A DNA stretch of 19,103 bases from assembly GCA_964439215.1 (NCBI GenBank), contig CAYTNY010000043.1, positions 1 to 19,103 of the forward strand, in the 5' to 3' direction. The notes beneath the pieces are model-generated. The model was given only the letters and a program-made list of their open reading frames with translations, did not search any database and was not told the origin of the DNA. The DNA is from CAYTNY01 sp964439215 (GTDB lineage Bacteria > Oederibacteriota > PGYV01 > CAYTNY01). The translations under genes were made by a program, and so were the position numbers. Below, piece by piece: positions 1 to 8,698 of the stretch; the stretch's first letter is position 1, and each line of letters begins with the position of its first letter.

Positions 1-8
1 AAACCATA

Positions 9-20
9 CCGAAGATTCGG
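9..20. other. Small inverted repeat in the left unique flank
   Basis: The 52 bases left of the array are non-repetitive and contain no gene. The only structure seen is CCGAA-GA-TTCGG, a 5-base-arm inverted repeat. The loop is too short and there is no T-run, so it is not a credible terminator. It may be chance. Confidence 0.25.
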
Positions 21-52
21 GATATCAGCAGTTTGTGTGCCTTGCACTTCCC

Positions 53-173
<121 letters not shown>

Positions 174-193
174 TTCTTTTTGAACCCCAAACT

Positions 194-2110
194 TCATTCC
201 TCATCGCGCCATTCTTTTTTGTGGTAAAATTCCGTCCATTGAGCGGCTTTTTGTTTGTCAAATAAACTGTATATGTAAATCAGGAGCTTTAGTGCGGTAA
301 AATCATAATTATTTATTCTTATTGCTTTTTCAAGGTATTGGGCCGCATTATAACCGTCCCGGTATTCATGGAAATAAATTGACGCAATGTTTTTTGCAAT
401 TACGTTTATATCCGGAGCTGTTTCTTCCGCGAGTTTTCTGTAAAAATCAAATTCCCCTGTCCTGCCGGCGGCAGCGGCATGCCCCGCAAAACGTATAAAA
501 TGACGCGCAATAACCTGCCTGTAAAAATAATCCTGGTTGTCATTTCTGAAATAATCCCTCAAAACCACTGTCTCCATAAGATTTCCCGAATTGCGCAGCT
601 CAACATCAGCCGGCAGCATCTTATGAATCATTCCGAAAAGCTGTGTGCGCTGTCCGATCTCTTCAAAGGCCATTGCGTCCATATAATTCACTCTGCCCGG
701 AGCGCGCATCGCAATTTCTCTTTCCGCGGCCCTCTGCCTGCTTCTTGTGATTTTTATGTCATAAGGACGGTAAATGGACAGATCCAGAACATTCGCGTTT
801 CTGTCATAAAGATTCAGCTCTTTATGTTTTCCAAGAACATATTTTGAATACAGCGCCGTAAAAACAGACAGGTCATCGCTCATAAAAACACTTTCTCCGG
901 CTTTTAGGCCGCTGAACAGATTATTGGGATAATCGTAACCCATAAATTTAAGCGAATGGTTGTTTTTCGCGTATGATCCCGCGCCTGTCCACAGAGCGGA
1001 CAGCACCGCATACGCCAGCACAAATAAAACCGTGTTTTTCTTTTGTCTGCGCGCAAAATCCGCCGCCGCTGCCGCGCCAAACGCGATAAAAACAGATATG
1101 AACAGATAGACCGGGATGTAAAAAAAACTGTTTATGTACCAGTACCTGTAAGGCTCATTTCCTGTTGCGGCGGCAATTGCGCTCAAAAACACAGCCGTTA
1201 ACGCGGATATAAAAAACAACGCTTTCCTGTTCTTTCTGTACAGATACACCGCCCCCGCCGCGAAAAACACCAGCGCCGGCCCGAAAGAACGCAGAAGTCC
1301 GCCCGTTAAGACGCGTATTTTAAAAAAGAACGCTTCCGCGGACAGAGGCGCGCGGGCGCTGTCGTGGACATATACGCTTCTTAAGATATGTTTTACGGCT
1401 TCCCCCGCGTTATTTATCCCTCCCCAGTTGATTAAAGGCTCTGACGCGCTTCTTATAAAAATATACAGATAAGGAGTGCAGGCACAAAACAGCGCCAATG
1501 CGGCTCCGGTGAAAGGAAACCGTTTTTCTCTTTTTATAAAAACCGCGGACAGCAGCGCGCCTCCGGCCAAAAGAAAAAACATATAAGTAAAATGAGCCGC
1601 GGCCAGAGCGCCCCCGGCATACGCCGCCAGATAAAAAAATTTTCTGCTGTTTTCAAAATAATATTTTACGCCGGCATAAAATGACACAAGAAACAGCAAC
1701 AGCGCCAGCGTATATACCCCGCCTTTTGCGTTGTTTGACACAAACCAGTAAACCGGCGCTGCCGCAAGAAATACCGGCGCCGCACCCGCGTAAAATATAT
1801 TCATCCTGTCCTTTTTTATGCGGCCAAGAAAATAAAAAACCATTTTATAAAGAATCAAAAGAGATAAAACCGAACAGAATGCGGAAAATATGTTTATTCT
1901 GAAAGCTGTTTCACCCGCCGGCATCAGCGAGAATATTTTCGCCCCCATGATATACAGCGGATAACCCGGCGGATGGCTTATTCCAAGCGTATAGGCGGCC
2001 GCGGCTGTCTCTCCCGAATCCCCAAGATATACCGCGGGCGACGCGGTTGCAAGATACATGTAAAAAACGCACAGGCACGCGGAAGAAACATAAAGCGCCT
2101 TTTTAAACAC
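194..2110 (-). CDS. DUF2723 family multi-pass membrane protein (putative glycosyltransferase-like)
   Basis: The predicted protein has 638 residues. An N-terminal hydrophobic helix (about 5-25) leads into the DUF2723 signature: GDSGE at 30-34 and SHPPGYPLY at 45-53. About ten further hydrophobic segments extend to about residue 375. The C-terminal 250 residues are soluble and end in TPR-like helices (about 570-630). DUF2723 proteins resemble the GT-C fold of protein O-mannosyltransferases, with an acidic residue in the first extracytoplasmic loop (here D31/E34), so transfer of a sugar from a lipid carrier is plausible but unproven. The start is GTG at 2108-2110; AAAGGA lies 11 bases upstream, and the gene overlaps the recN stop by 8 bases. 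The next in-frame Met (residue 18) would cut off the first helix. The stop is TGA, followed directly by the repeat array with no intrinsic terminator. The family call is firm; the activity is inference. Confidence 0.88.
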   Translation of the reverse strand: MFKKALYVSSACLCVFYMYLATASPAVYLGDSGETAAAAYTLGISHPPGYPLYIMGAKIFSLMPAGETAFRINIFSAFCSVLSLLILYKMVFYFLGRIKKDRMNIFYAGAAPVFLAAAPVYWFVSNNAKGGVYTLALLLFLVSFYAGVKYYFENSRKFFYLAAYAGGALAAAHFTYMFFLLAGGALLSAVFIKREKRFPFTGAALALFCACTPYLYIFIRSASEPLINWGGINNAGEAVKHILRSVYVHDSARAPLSAEAFFFKIRVLTGGLLRSFGPALVFFAAGAVYLYRKNRKALFFISALTAVFLSAIAAATGNEPYRYWYINSFFYIPVYLFISVFIAFGAAAAADFARRQKKNTVLFVLAYAVLSALWTGAGSYAKNNHSLKFMGYDYPNNLFSGLKAGESVFMSDDLSVFTALYSKYVLGKHKELNLYDRNANVLDLSIYRPYDIKITRSRQRAAEREIAMRAPGRVNYMDAMAFEEIGQRTQLFGMIHKMLPADVELRNSGNLMETVVLRDYFRNDNQDYFYRQVIARHFIRFAGHAAAAGRTGEFDFYRKLAEETAPDINVIAKNIASIYFHEYRDGYNAAQYLEKAIRINNYDFTALKLLIYIYSLFDKQKAAQWTEFYHKKEWRDEE

Positions 2111-3842
2111 CGCCGATAAGGTCCTTTGCGGCTTTCAGCGACGAATCCGTAATATTGCTGCCGCTTAAAAGAGAGGCGATCTCCTTTTCCTTCTGAGTTT
2201 GGGTGAGTTTTTTTATTACTGTTTCCGTTCTTTCCCCTGATATTGATTTCCCCACGGAAAAATGACTTTCGGAAAAAGCCGCTATCTGCGCCAGATGGGT
2301 AATGACAATCAGCTGCTTTTTACGGGATATTTCCCGCATTTTCCTGCCTGCTGTTGACGCGACCCTTCCGGATATTCCCGTATCTATCTCGTCAAAAACC
2401 ATTACCGGCACGCCGTCAGAGCCGGACAGTATATTTTTTACGGCAAGCATTATTCTTGAAACTTCGCCGCCGGAAGCTATCTTCACAAGAGGTTTTAAAT
2501 CTTCGCCGGGGTTCAGGGATATCATAAAAACAACTTTATCAATGCCATACGGCCCCGCAATGAATTGCCCGCCGTCCGCTTCAATCTCAATCCCCGCTGC
2601 CTCGCCTTTTTTCGCGCGTGTTATAAAAACTTCAAACTCAGCCTTTCCTATGCCCAGCCCCTTAAGTTCATTTTCCACTGCCTTTGAAAGTTCTCTGCCT
2701 TTCTCTTTTCTCAGCTCCGACAGTTTCAGGCTCAGCACGGCAAGTTCGCTCTTAAGCCGCATAACTTTTTTCTCCTGCTCCTCAATGCCGCTTCCGGCTG
2801 TTTCAAAATCATCAAGTTCTTTCTGCAATTCGTTTTCATACAAAAGCACATCGCCCAGGGATGTTTTTTTATATTTTTTCATCAGCCCTTCAAGAACCGA
2901 TATTTTTTCCTCTATCTCCGCAAGACGCGAAGAATCAAACTCAAAATCAAACGCATAGGAAGAAAAGAAATCTTTTGCTTCGGAAGCCTTTACAAGGGCC
3001 TCGCTTATAAGTTCTTCAAACTCCGCTGTTTTCGGGTCAAATCCGCTTATATGCCCGGCCGCCCCCCGGGCCCCGGCTAAAAGCTCCAGCGCACCGTCCC
3101 CTTCGCTGTCAAGCAGCGCGGGAGAAAGACTGTAAAGAAGCGTGTTCAGCGATTCTTTTATATCAGAAGCGTGAATAAGCTTCCCGCGCTCCTCATTAAG
3201 GGTTTCAAGCTCATTCGCCGACAGAATAGACGCTGTTTTTATTTCATTGAGCCTGAACTTTATCATATCAAGCTTTTCCGCTTTTTCGTGCTCGCTCTTT
3301 TTCATATGATCAAGCGTTTTTTCAGCTGTGATAAGATTCCTGTAAACATCCGTGGCTTCAGCGCGCAGAGCACCGGCGCCCGCAAAAGAATCAAGCAGAT
3401 CCATATGTATTTCCTCGCGGAGCAGCGACTGATGCTCATGCTGTCCGTGAATATCAATAAGATATTCCCCGATTCTCTGAAGGATCATAAGCGACGAAGA
3501 ACTGTTGTTGATAAATATTCTTCCTTTGCCTTTTCTGTTTATTTCCCTTTTTATTATAATCTCATTTTCAAACGTGTTTATGCCCGCGCCGTCAAGAATA
3601 TCATTGAGCACTTTCATAAGCCATTCGTCCTTTATTTCAAAGACCGCCTCAACCTCGGCTTTTTCCTCGCCTGTCCGGATATTTTCAGTATACCCTCTTG
3701 CGCCTATGCAGATATTCAGCGCGCCTATTATTATTGATTTTCCGGCGCCGGTTTCCCCGGTTATTATATTAAGCCCTCTGTCAAACTCTATTTCCGCGCT
3801 TTTTAAAAGCGCGTAATTTTTTATATGCAGTCTGCGCAGCAT
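2103..3842 (-). CDS. recN: DNA repair ATPase RecN
   Basis: The protein has 579 residues, close to the usual 550-570. RecN is an SMC-like cytoplasmic ATPase that acts at double-strand breaks in recombinational repair. The N-terminal half-domain opens with LRRLHIKNYALL and has Walker A GETGAGKS at 29-36. A long charged helical middle (about 160-370) is the expected coiled coil. The C-terminal half has the ABC signature region IASGGE at 455-460, Walker B VMVFDE at 480-485 and a following ITHLAQIA switch segment. All hallmark motifs are intact. The ATG lies one base after the dxs stop (TAA A ATG), and its own stop overlaps the GTG of the next gene, so it appears translationally coupled on both sides. 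Pairing of recN with dxs and the ExoVII genes is a known bacterial gene order. Confidence 0.97.
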   Translation of the reverse strand: MLRRLHIKNYALLKSAEIEFDRGLNIITGETGAGKSIIIGALNICIGARGYTENIRTGEEKAEVEAVFEIKDEWLMKVLNDILDGAGINTFENEIIIKREINRKGKGRIFINNSSSSLMILQRIGEYLIDIHGQHEHQSLLREEIHMDLLDSFAGAGALRAEATDVYRNLITAEKTLDHMKKSEHEKAEKLDMIKFRLNEIKTASILSANELETLNEERGKLIHASDIKESLNTLLYSLSPALLDSEGDGALELLAGARGAAGHISGFDPKTAEFEELISEALVKASEAKDFFSSYAFDFEFDSSRLAEIEEKISVLEGLMKKYKKTSLGDVLLYENELQKELDDFETAGSGIEEQEKKVMRLKSELAVLSLKLSELRKEKGRELSKAVENELKGLGIGKAEFEVFITRAKKGEAAGIEIEADGGQFIAGPYGIDKVVFMISLNPGEDLKPLVKIASGGEVSRIMLAVKNILSGSDGVPVMVFDEIDTGISGRVASTAGRKMREISRKKQLIVITHLAQIAAFSESHFSVGKSISGERTETVIKKLTQTQKEKEIASLLSGSNITDSSLKAAKDLIGGV

Positions 3843-3843
3843 T

Positions 3844-5739
3844 TTATTGTCCTTCCTCCATGAAATCCTTTATTATGCGGTATATCCCTTTATCCGTCAG
3901 CATACAGGCGCTTCTTGCCTGCTCCATTGTCCCCTGTTCTATGAATCTGTCCGGGATCCCATGTGTTTTCACGCGGGTTCCGGGCAGTTCTTCCGCAATT
4001 TCAGCGGCCACAGCCTGGCCGAATCCGCCTTCAACCGCGCCCTCTTCAATGATTATAACTTTTTTTGTTTTTGACGCTGACCTTAAAAACGCTGTTTTGT
4101 CAAACGGCTTCGCGAACCGCGCATCAATGATTTCAATTGAGATCCCGAGTTCTTTCTCCGCTTTTTCCGCGGCTGCCGCTGCATACTGCAGCAGAGCGCC
4201 CAGTGATATTATTGTGAGCGAGTTTCCTTTTTTTATCATTTTTGATTTTCCGATTTTTATCACAGCCGCGCTTTCCTGCGTATCAGGATCCCACGTCTCT
4301 CCTCTGGGAAATCTTATGGAAACCGGGCCGTCCTTATAAGCCAGCGCGGCGGCGGTCATTTCTCTCAGTTCTTCCCCTCCGGAAGGCGCCATAACAACCA
4401 TATTCGGGACCATTTTCATAAAAACAATATCAAATACTCCGTGGTGCGTGGGCCCGTCCTCTCCCACAAGGCCCGCTCTGTCAAGCGCAAATATAACGGG
4501 AAGTTTCTGCATTCCCACATCGTGTATTATCTGGTCAACCGACCGCTGAATAAATGTCGAATATATGGCGACAACAGGACGCAGGCCCCCGCCGGCCAGA
4601 CCCGCGGCAAAGGTTACCGCATGCTCCTCGGCTATGCCTACATCAAAAAAACGCTCCGGATATTTATCCCTGAAAGCGGAAAGGTTTGTCCCTTCTATCA
4701 TTGCCGCGACTATCACCGCAATCTTTTTGTCCTTTTCCGCGTTTTTTAAAAGCGCGTCGGAAAAAACGCAGCAATACGGCGGATTCTTTTTTACCGGTTT
4801 ATAGATCTCTCCGGTCGCTTTATCAAACCTTCCTATTCCGTGAAACAGCGTGGGATTTTCCTCGGCAGGTTTATAGCCTTTTCCTTTGCGTGTTATCACA
4901 TGAAGAAGCTTAGGGCCCTTTATTTTCTTTATATTGTCAAGCGTCTCTGTCAGCACTCCTATATTGTGCCCGTCTATCGGTCCGTAATAATAAAGCCCCA
5001 GTTCCTCAAATATCATACCCGGCGACAAAACTCCCCTGACAGCCTCCTCAAGATGTTTTATCAGGCTTGCGGTCGGCGACCCGATTTTAGGTATTGATTC
5101 AATTATTTTTTTTGTGGATGTCTTGAACTCTGTATAAAATTTGCCCGAAATTATCTTATTCAGGTAGTTTGACATTGCCCCGACCGTCGGCGATATTGAC
5201 ATTTCATTGTCAATAACAACAATCAGAATATCCGTTTTATCGTGCCCTATATTGTTTATTGCCTCCAGTGACATGCCGTTGGCAAGCGACGCGTCCCCGA
5301 TAACCGCAATAACAGAAAAATTCTGTTTCGCGATATCCCTTGCTTTGGCAATGCCCATCGCGGACGATATGGACGTTGATGTGTGCCCCGCAGCAAAAAC
5401 ATCATATTTGCTTTCAGACGGCTTTAAAAAGCCGGATATGCCGTTCTTTTTCCTGAGTGTTTTAAACCTGTTTTTTCTTCCCGTTAAAATTTTATGCGCA
5501 TAAGCCTGGTGCCCGACATCCCATATGATCTTATCCTCGGGAGGACGGAACGTCTTAAACAGCGCGATACACGTTTCAACCGCTCCAAGAGACGACGCAA
5601 GATGCCCTCCGTTGCGGGATACAACGTCAACCATAAAATCCCTTGTTTCAGAGGCAAGCAGATCAAGAGCTTCCTGGTCAAGAGATAATATATCCGCGGG
5701 TTTCTTTATGCTGTTTAAATATTTATAAGTCTTTTTCAT
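3844..5739 (-). CDS. dxs: 1-deoxy-D-xylulose-5-phosphate synthase
   Basis: The protein has 631 residues, a typical full length. It condenses pyruvate and glyceraldehyde 3-phosphate to DXP with loss of CO2, the first step of the MEP isoprenoid pathway, using thiamine diphosphate and Mg2+. Visible motifs are GGHLASSLG (44-52), WDVGHQAY (73-80) and the ThDP/metal motif GDASL...N at 148-154, here GDA rather than the textbook GDG, a variant I recall from other phyla. In the transketolase pyrimidine domain, GIAEEHAVTFAAG carries the catalytic Glu and is followed by DRAGLVGEDGPTHHG. The C-terminal domain includes IIIEEGAVEGGFG. The ATG overlaps the stop of the upstream DUF212 gene as ATGA, indicating coupled translation. 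With ispA two genes upstream, the operon covers both the entry and the prenyl-chain ends of isoprenoid synthesis. Confidence 0.98.
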   Translation of the reverse strand: MKKTYKYLNSIKKPADILSLDQEALDLLASETRDFMVDVVSRNGGHLASSLGAVETCIALFKTFRPPEDKIIWDVGHQAYAHKILTGRKNRFKTLRKKNGISGFLKPSESKYDVFAAGHTSTSISSAMGIAKARDIAKQNFSVIAVIGDASLANGMSLEAINNIGHDKTDILIVVIDNEMSISPTVGAMSNYLNKIISGKFYTEFKTSTKKIIESIPKIGSPTASLIKHLEEAVRGVLSPGMIFEELGLYYYGPIDGHNIGVLTETLDNIKKIKGPKLLHVITRKGKGYKPAEENPTLFHGIGRFDKATGEIYKPVKKNPPYCCVFSDALLKNAEKDKKIAVIVAAMIEGTNLSAFRDKYPERFFDVGIAEEHAVTFAAGLAGGGLRPVVAIYSTFIQRSVDQIIHDVGMQKLPVIFALDRAGLVGEDGPTHHGVFDIVFMKMVPNMVVMAPSGGEELREMTAAALAYKDGPVSIRFPRGETWDPDTQESAAVIKIGKSKMIKKGNSLTIISLGALLQYAAAAAEKAEKELGISIEIIDARFAKPFDKTAFLRSASKTKKVIIIEEGAVEGGFGQAVAAEIAEELPGTRVKTHGIPDRFIEQGTMEQARSACMLTDKGIYRIIKDFMEEGQ

Positions 5740-6224
5740 AAGGCATAATTATGCATTATCACGGCAAAGGATATCCCGAGCACTATGCCGGCCAGGGCTT
5801 CCAGCGGCGTATGCCCCAAAAGCTCTTTCAGTCTTTCGCCCGTGTGATAATTATTGTGTTCAATATCGTCCAGCATTTTATTCAGCACCATTGCCTGTGC
5901 GCCCGCCGCTCTTCTGACTCCCACGGCATCGCTTATAACAACCACGCAGTAAAGCAGACACACCATAAAGACCACACTGTCCCATCCCGCGGCAAGCCCG
6001 ACCATGGTGGTTCCCGCGGTCACCGAAGCCGTATGAGAAGACGGCATACCGCCCGTGCCCACAAACAGCCTGAAATCAAATCTTCTGTGGGTTACAAGAA
6101 ATAAACAGACTTTTATTGTCTGCGCAATAAACCAGGCAAAAAAAGTGACATAAAATATTTCATTTGTTATTATTATAGAAAGAACCCTGAAAATTTCGTT
6201 TATACCGTTTAATATTGTATCCAT
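5736..6224 (-). CDS. Divergent PAP2 family protein (DUF212, YuiD-like)
   Basis: A small membrane protein of 162 residues. Family marks are GGMPSSHTA (58-66), the phosphatase-type SxxH motif; SDAVGVRRAAGAQ (98-110); and LLGHTPLEALAG (135-146). Hydrophobic segments lie at about 24-44, 66-80, 84-100 and 141-157. The motifs resemble those of the PAP2 acid phosphatase/haloperoxidase fold, but the family has no firmly established substrate. The gene sits between ispA and dxs and overlaps the dxs start by ATGA, so a prenyl-phosphate or prenyl-diphosphate substrate is an attractive inference. An excellent Shine-Dalgarno (TGGAGGAAAA then ATG) fixes the start. The family call is sure; the function is open. 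Confidence 0.93.
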   Translation of the reverse strand: MDTILNGINEIFRVLSIIITNEIFYVTFFAWFIAQTIKVCLFLVTHRRFDFRLFVGTGGMPSSHTASVTAGTTMVGLAAGWDSVVFMVCLLYCVVVISDAVGVRRAAGAQAMVLNKMLDDIEHNNYHTGERLKELLGHTPLEALAGIVLGISFAVIMHNYAL

Positions 6225-6242
6225 TTTTCCTCCATGATAAAT

Positions 6243-7136
6243 TTAATATGTTCTGCACACAATATAATCCGCAAGATCTTCCAGAATTTTCGTGTCTTTT
6301 TTTATCCTGCCAAGGTCTTTTTTTGCTTCAGATATGAGTTTTTCGGCTTTTTGCCGGGATCCTTCAACGCCGTATAAAAGCGGATAAGTGGCCTTTCCCG
6401 CGGCAGCATCCTTGCCTTTTGTTTTGCCCAGCATCTTCTCATCCGCCGTTATATCCAGAATATCATCCGTTATCTGAAACGCAAAGCCTGTTCTTTCGGA
6501 ATATTTTTTCATATTTTTTATATCAGACACTCCGGCGCCGGCTATAACCGCCCCGGCAAGCACTGACGCGGATATAAGCGCGCCTGTTTTATGTCTGTGT
6601 ATGTATTCCACGCCCGCGGGAGACGCTTTTTTTCCTTCGTTTATCATATCCGCAGTCTGGCCGCCTATCATTCCGGAGACTCCCGCCGCCCTTGACAGCA
6701 TATAAGCCGCTTTTACCGCATATCGGGTTTTTATTGACTCTTTCACGGCGGACAGGAGCATTATTTCAAATGCCTTTGTCAAAAGCCCGTCGCCTGCCAG
6801 TATTGCCGCGGCTTCACCGAATTTTTTATGGCACGAAGGCCTGCCTCTTCTTGTATCGTCATCATCCATTGCCGGCAGGTCGTCATGGATAAGAGAATAC
6901 GTATGAATCATTTCTGCCGCACAGGCAAAAGGCATTGCCCTGTTTCTTTTCATTCCGAAAACCCGCGCGCTCATAAGCATAAGAGCCGGCCTCAGCCTTT
7001 TCCCGCCCGCAAAGATACTGTATCTCATGGCATTATATATAAGCCGCGGATGCCCGGGCTCGGGCCGCAGGTAAATATCCAGCGCCCGGTCAATGCTCTT
7101 TTGAAATTTTTTTAAATTTAAAACTGTTTTATCCAT
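6243..7136 (-). CDS. ispA: Polyprenyl (farnesyl-type) diphosphate synthase
   Basis: The protein has 297 residues, the normal size for bacterial IspA. It joins IPP to DMAPP or GPP to make farnesyl diphosphate (or geranylgeranyl diphosphate) in the cytoplasm. Motifs are FAGGKRLRP (42-50), the first Asp-rich motif DDLPAMD (85-91) followed by DDDTRRGRP, GGQTAD (158-163), and the second Asp-rich motif FQITDDILD (220-228). The TYSLIHDD context just before the first motif matches E. coli IspA, which favours farnesyl-length product; chain length cannot be proven from the sequence. It is 18 bases from the DUF212 gene and 20 bases from xseB. The ribosome site is weak (CCGGA), so expression may depend on translation of xseB. 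The gene order xseB-ispA is classical. Confidence 0.95.
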   Translation of the reverse strand: MDKTVLNLKKFQKSIDRALDIYLRPEPGHPRLIYNAMRYSIFAGGKRLRPALMLMSARVFGMKRNRAMPFACAAEMIHTYSLIHDDLPAMDDDDTRRGRPSCHKKFGEAAAILAGDGLLTKAFEIMLLSAVKESIKTRYAVKAAYMLSRAAGVSGMIGGQTADMINEGKKASPAGVEYIHRHKTGALISASVLAGAVIAGAGVSDIKNMKKYSERTGFAFQITDDILDITADEKMLGKTKGKDAAAGKATYPLLYGVEGSRQKAEKLISEAKKDLGRIKKDTKILEDLADYIVCRTY

Positions 7137-7156
7137 ATTTGTTCCGGAGCGTTCTT

Positions 7157-7471
7157 TTAAAACGGAAGCCGGCCGCCGCCGGTATCATCGTCATCATTGT
7201 ATTCCTCTTCTTCTTCATCTTCCCCGGGTTCTTCATTTTCGGTTATTACAAGTTCTTCTTTTTTCTTTTTTTTCAGTGTTTCAACCTTTAATTTTGCTTC
7301 TTTCAGCGCTTGAGCGCATTTTACCGAAAGTTCCATTCCTTTTTCATAAAGGCCTATTGCTTCATCAAGCCCTGTTTCGCCGGATTCCAGCTTATCGGAT
7401 ATTTCTTCAATTTCCTTCAGATATTCTTCAAAACTCCGCGCCGCATCTTTTTCTGTCTTTTTTTTCGCCAT
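7157..7471 (-). CDS. xseB: Exodeoxyribonuclease VII small subunit
   Basis: The protein has 104 residues. The family core FEEYLKEIEEISDKLESGET (14-33), GLDEAIGLYEKGMELSVKCAQAL (34-56) and KEAKLKVETL gives the expected helical hairpin that binds XseA. From about residue 77 a tail very rich in Glu and Asp follows, with DDDD just before TGGG, and the chain ends in LPF. This tail is longer and more acidic than in textbook XseB and recalls the acidic, PF-ending tip of SSB (see findings). An AGGAGC site six bases before the ATG supports the start. It lies 22 bases downstream of xseA, as expected for subunits made together; ExoVII degrades single-stranded DNA from both ends. Confidence 0.92.
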   Translation of the reverse strand: MAKKKTEKDAARSFEEYLKEIEEISDKLESGETGLDEAIGLYEKGMELSVKCAQALKEAKLKVETLKKKKKEELVITENEEPGEDEEEEEYNDDDDTGGGRLPF

Positions 7472-7493
7472 TATTGTGCTCCTGTTTTTATGC

Positions 7494-8696
7494 TTATTCT
7501 AAAATCTTTTCAACTTCGGCGGCGATTCCGCCTTTCTTCATTTTAATCCTTATTTTATCGCCCTTTAAAAGATTTCCGGAATCTTTTATTACGTTATTAT
7601 CAGTATCGTATACCACCGAATATCCTTTTTCAAGTATATTCATGGGATTAAGCAGTCTCAGTTTATCTCCGAGCGCAGCTGTTTTATCCTCAGCAGACCT
7701 CAAATATGCATCAAAAACCTTATTCAGCCTTAAAACACTTTCATCAAGCCCTCTGACCCCGTCTTCATATATTGTAAAAGGCACTTTAAAAGCATAGCCT
7801 TTCATCAAAGACAGAAGTTTTTCCCTTCCCGAAGTTATGTATGACGTCAATGACCTTGACATAATCCCGCGGAGCGAATCAATTCTTCTGATAATATCTC
7901 CGGACTCGGGAACCAGTATTTCAGCCGCCGCAGAAGGAGTCGGCGCCCTTAGATCCGCGGCAAAATCAGCTATTGTAAAATCTATCTCGTGCCCTACTGC
8001 CGAAACCACGGGTTTTTCCGAATCAAAAACAGTATAAGCCAGCTCTTCGCTGTTAAACGCCCATAAATCTTCTATTGAACCGCCTCCGCGCGTGATAAGA
8101 ATTACATCAACTTCATCAATGCCGTTTAAATGATTTATTCCTTTTATGATATCTTCGTGGGCCTTATCCCCCTGAACAAGACAGGGGTATATAAGAACCT
8201 TTACCAGCGGATATCTTCTTGTCAGAACATTAATTATATCTTTTATGGCGGCTCCGGTGCTGCTTGTTACTATTCCTATGCAGCCCGGAAATTCCGGTAT
8301 TTTCCTCTTGCGTATTTCATCAAAGATTCCTTTTTCCGCAAGCTTTTTCTTGAGTTTCTCGAATTCCACAAGCAGTACCCCAACACCGGTAACAACTATA
8401 TCTTCGGCTATTATCTGGTATTCGCTCCTCTTGCCGTACAGGCTCAGCTTCCCTATAACCGTAATCTCTGCTCCGTCTTCAAGCCGGCGCCCCGCGGCCC
8501 CGCCCCTGCCCCTGAAGAGCGCAACCCTGATCTGGTTTTCATTATCTTTAAGAGTAAAGTACCTGTGCCCTGAACCGGGAGTTGAAAGATTTGAAATTTC
8601 GCCTTTTATTTTTACGGTATTGAAATTTTTCTCAAGTGTTTGCTTAAGCGCAAAGGTGATTTCAGAAACACTGTATATTTTTTCATCCTGATCCAT
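7494..8696 (-). CDS. xseA: Exodeoxyribonuclease VII large subunit
   Basis: The protein has 400 residues from the chosen ATG. It opens with an OB-fold (about 5-105: YSVSEITFALKQTLE, KGEISNLS, GHRYFTLKD, QIRVALFRG). The catalytic domain follows, with GIVTSSTGAAIKD (141-153), ITRGGGSIEDLWAFN (201-215), and AVGHEIDFTIADFAADLRAPTPSAAAE (233-259), which holds the conserved GHE and D. The C-terminal part is a helical region with a closing segment GYSVVYD...IRIKMKKGGIAAEV. At 400 residues it is shorter than the roughly 456-residue E. coli protein, mostly in the coiled coil. An upstream in-frame Met at 8771 would add 25 unrelated residues (MGERFSYKSH...) overlapping galT. The start at 8694-8696, two bases after the galT stop with AGAGG upstream, fits the family alignment. 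Confidence 0.97.
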   Translation of the reverse strand: MDQDEKIYSVSEITFALKQTLEKNFNTVKIKGEISNLSTPGSGHRYFTLKDNENQIRVALFRGRGGAAGRRLEDGAEITVIGKLSLYGKRSEYQIIAEDIVVTGVGVLLVEFEKLKKKLAEKGIFDEIRKRKIPEFPGCIGIVTSSTGAAIKDIINVLTRRYPLVKVLIYPCLVQGDKAHEDIIKGINHLNGIDEVDVILITRGGGSIEDLWAFNSEELAYTVFDSEKPVVSAVGHEIDFTIADFAADLRAPTPSAAAEILVPESGDIIRRIDSLRGIMSRSLTSYITSGREKLLSLMKGYAFKVPFTIYEDGVRGLDESVLRLNKVFDAYLRSAEDKTAALGDKLRLLNPMNILEKGYSVVYDTDNNVIKDSGNLLKGDKIRIKMKKGGIAAEVEKILE

Positions 8697-8698
8697 TG

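Noticed and set aside
2302..2958. 218-residue plus-strand ORF rich in Ser and Phe
   Set aside because: It is antisense to recN and has no recognisable domain or ribosome site.
2103..8696. recN with xseA/xseB as a novel defence or recombination island
   Set aside because: All are intact housekeeping repair genes, and xseA-xseB-ispA-dxs-recN is a gene order already known in other bacteria; no integrase, toxin or restriction gene is nearby.
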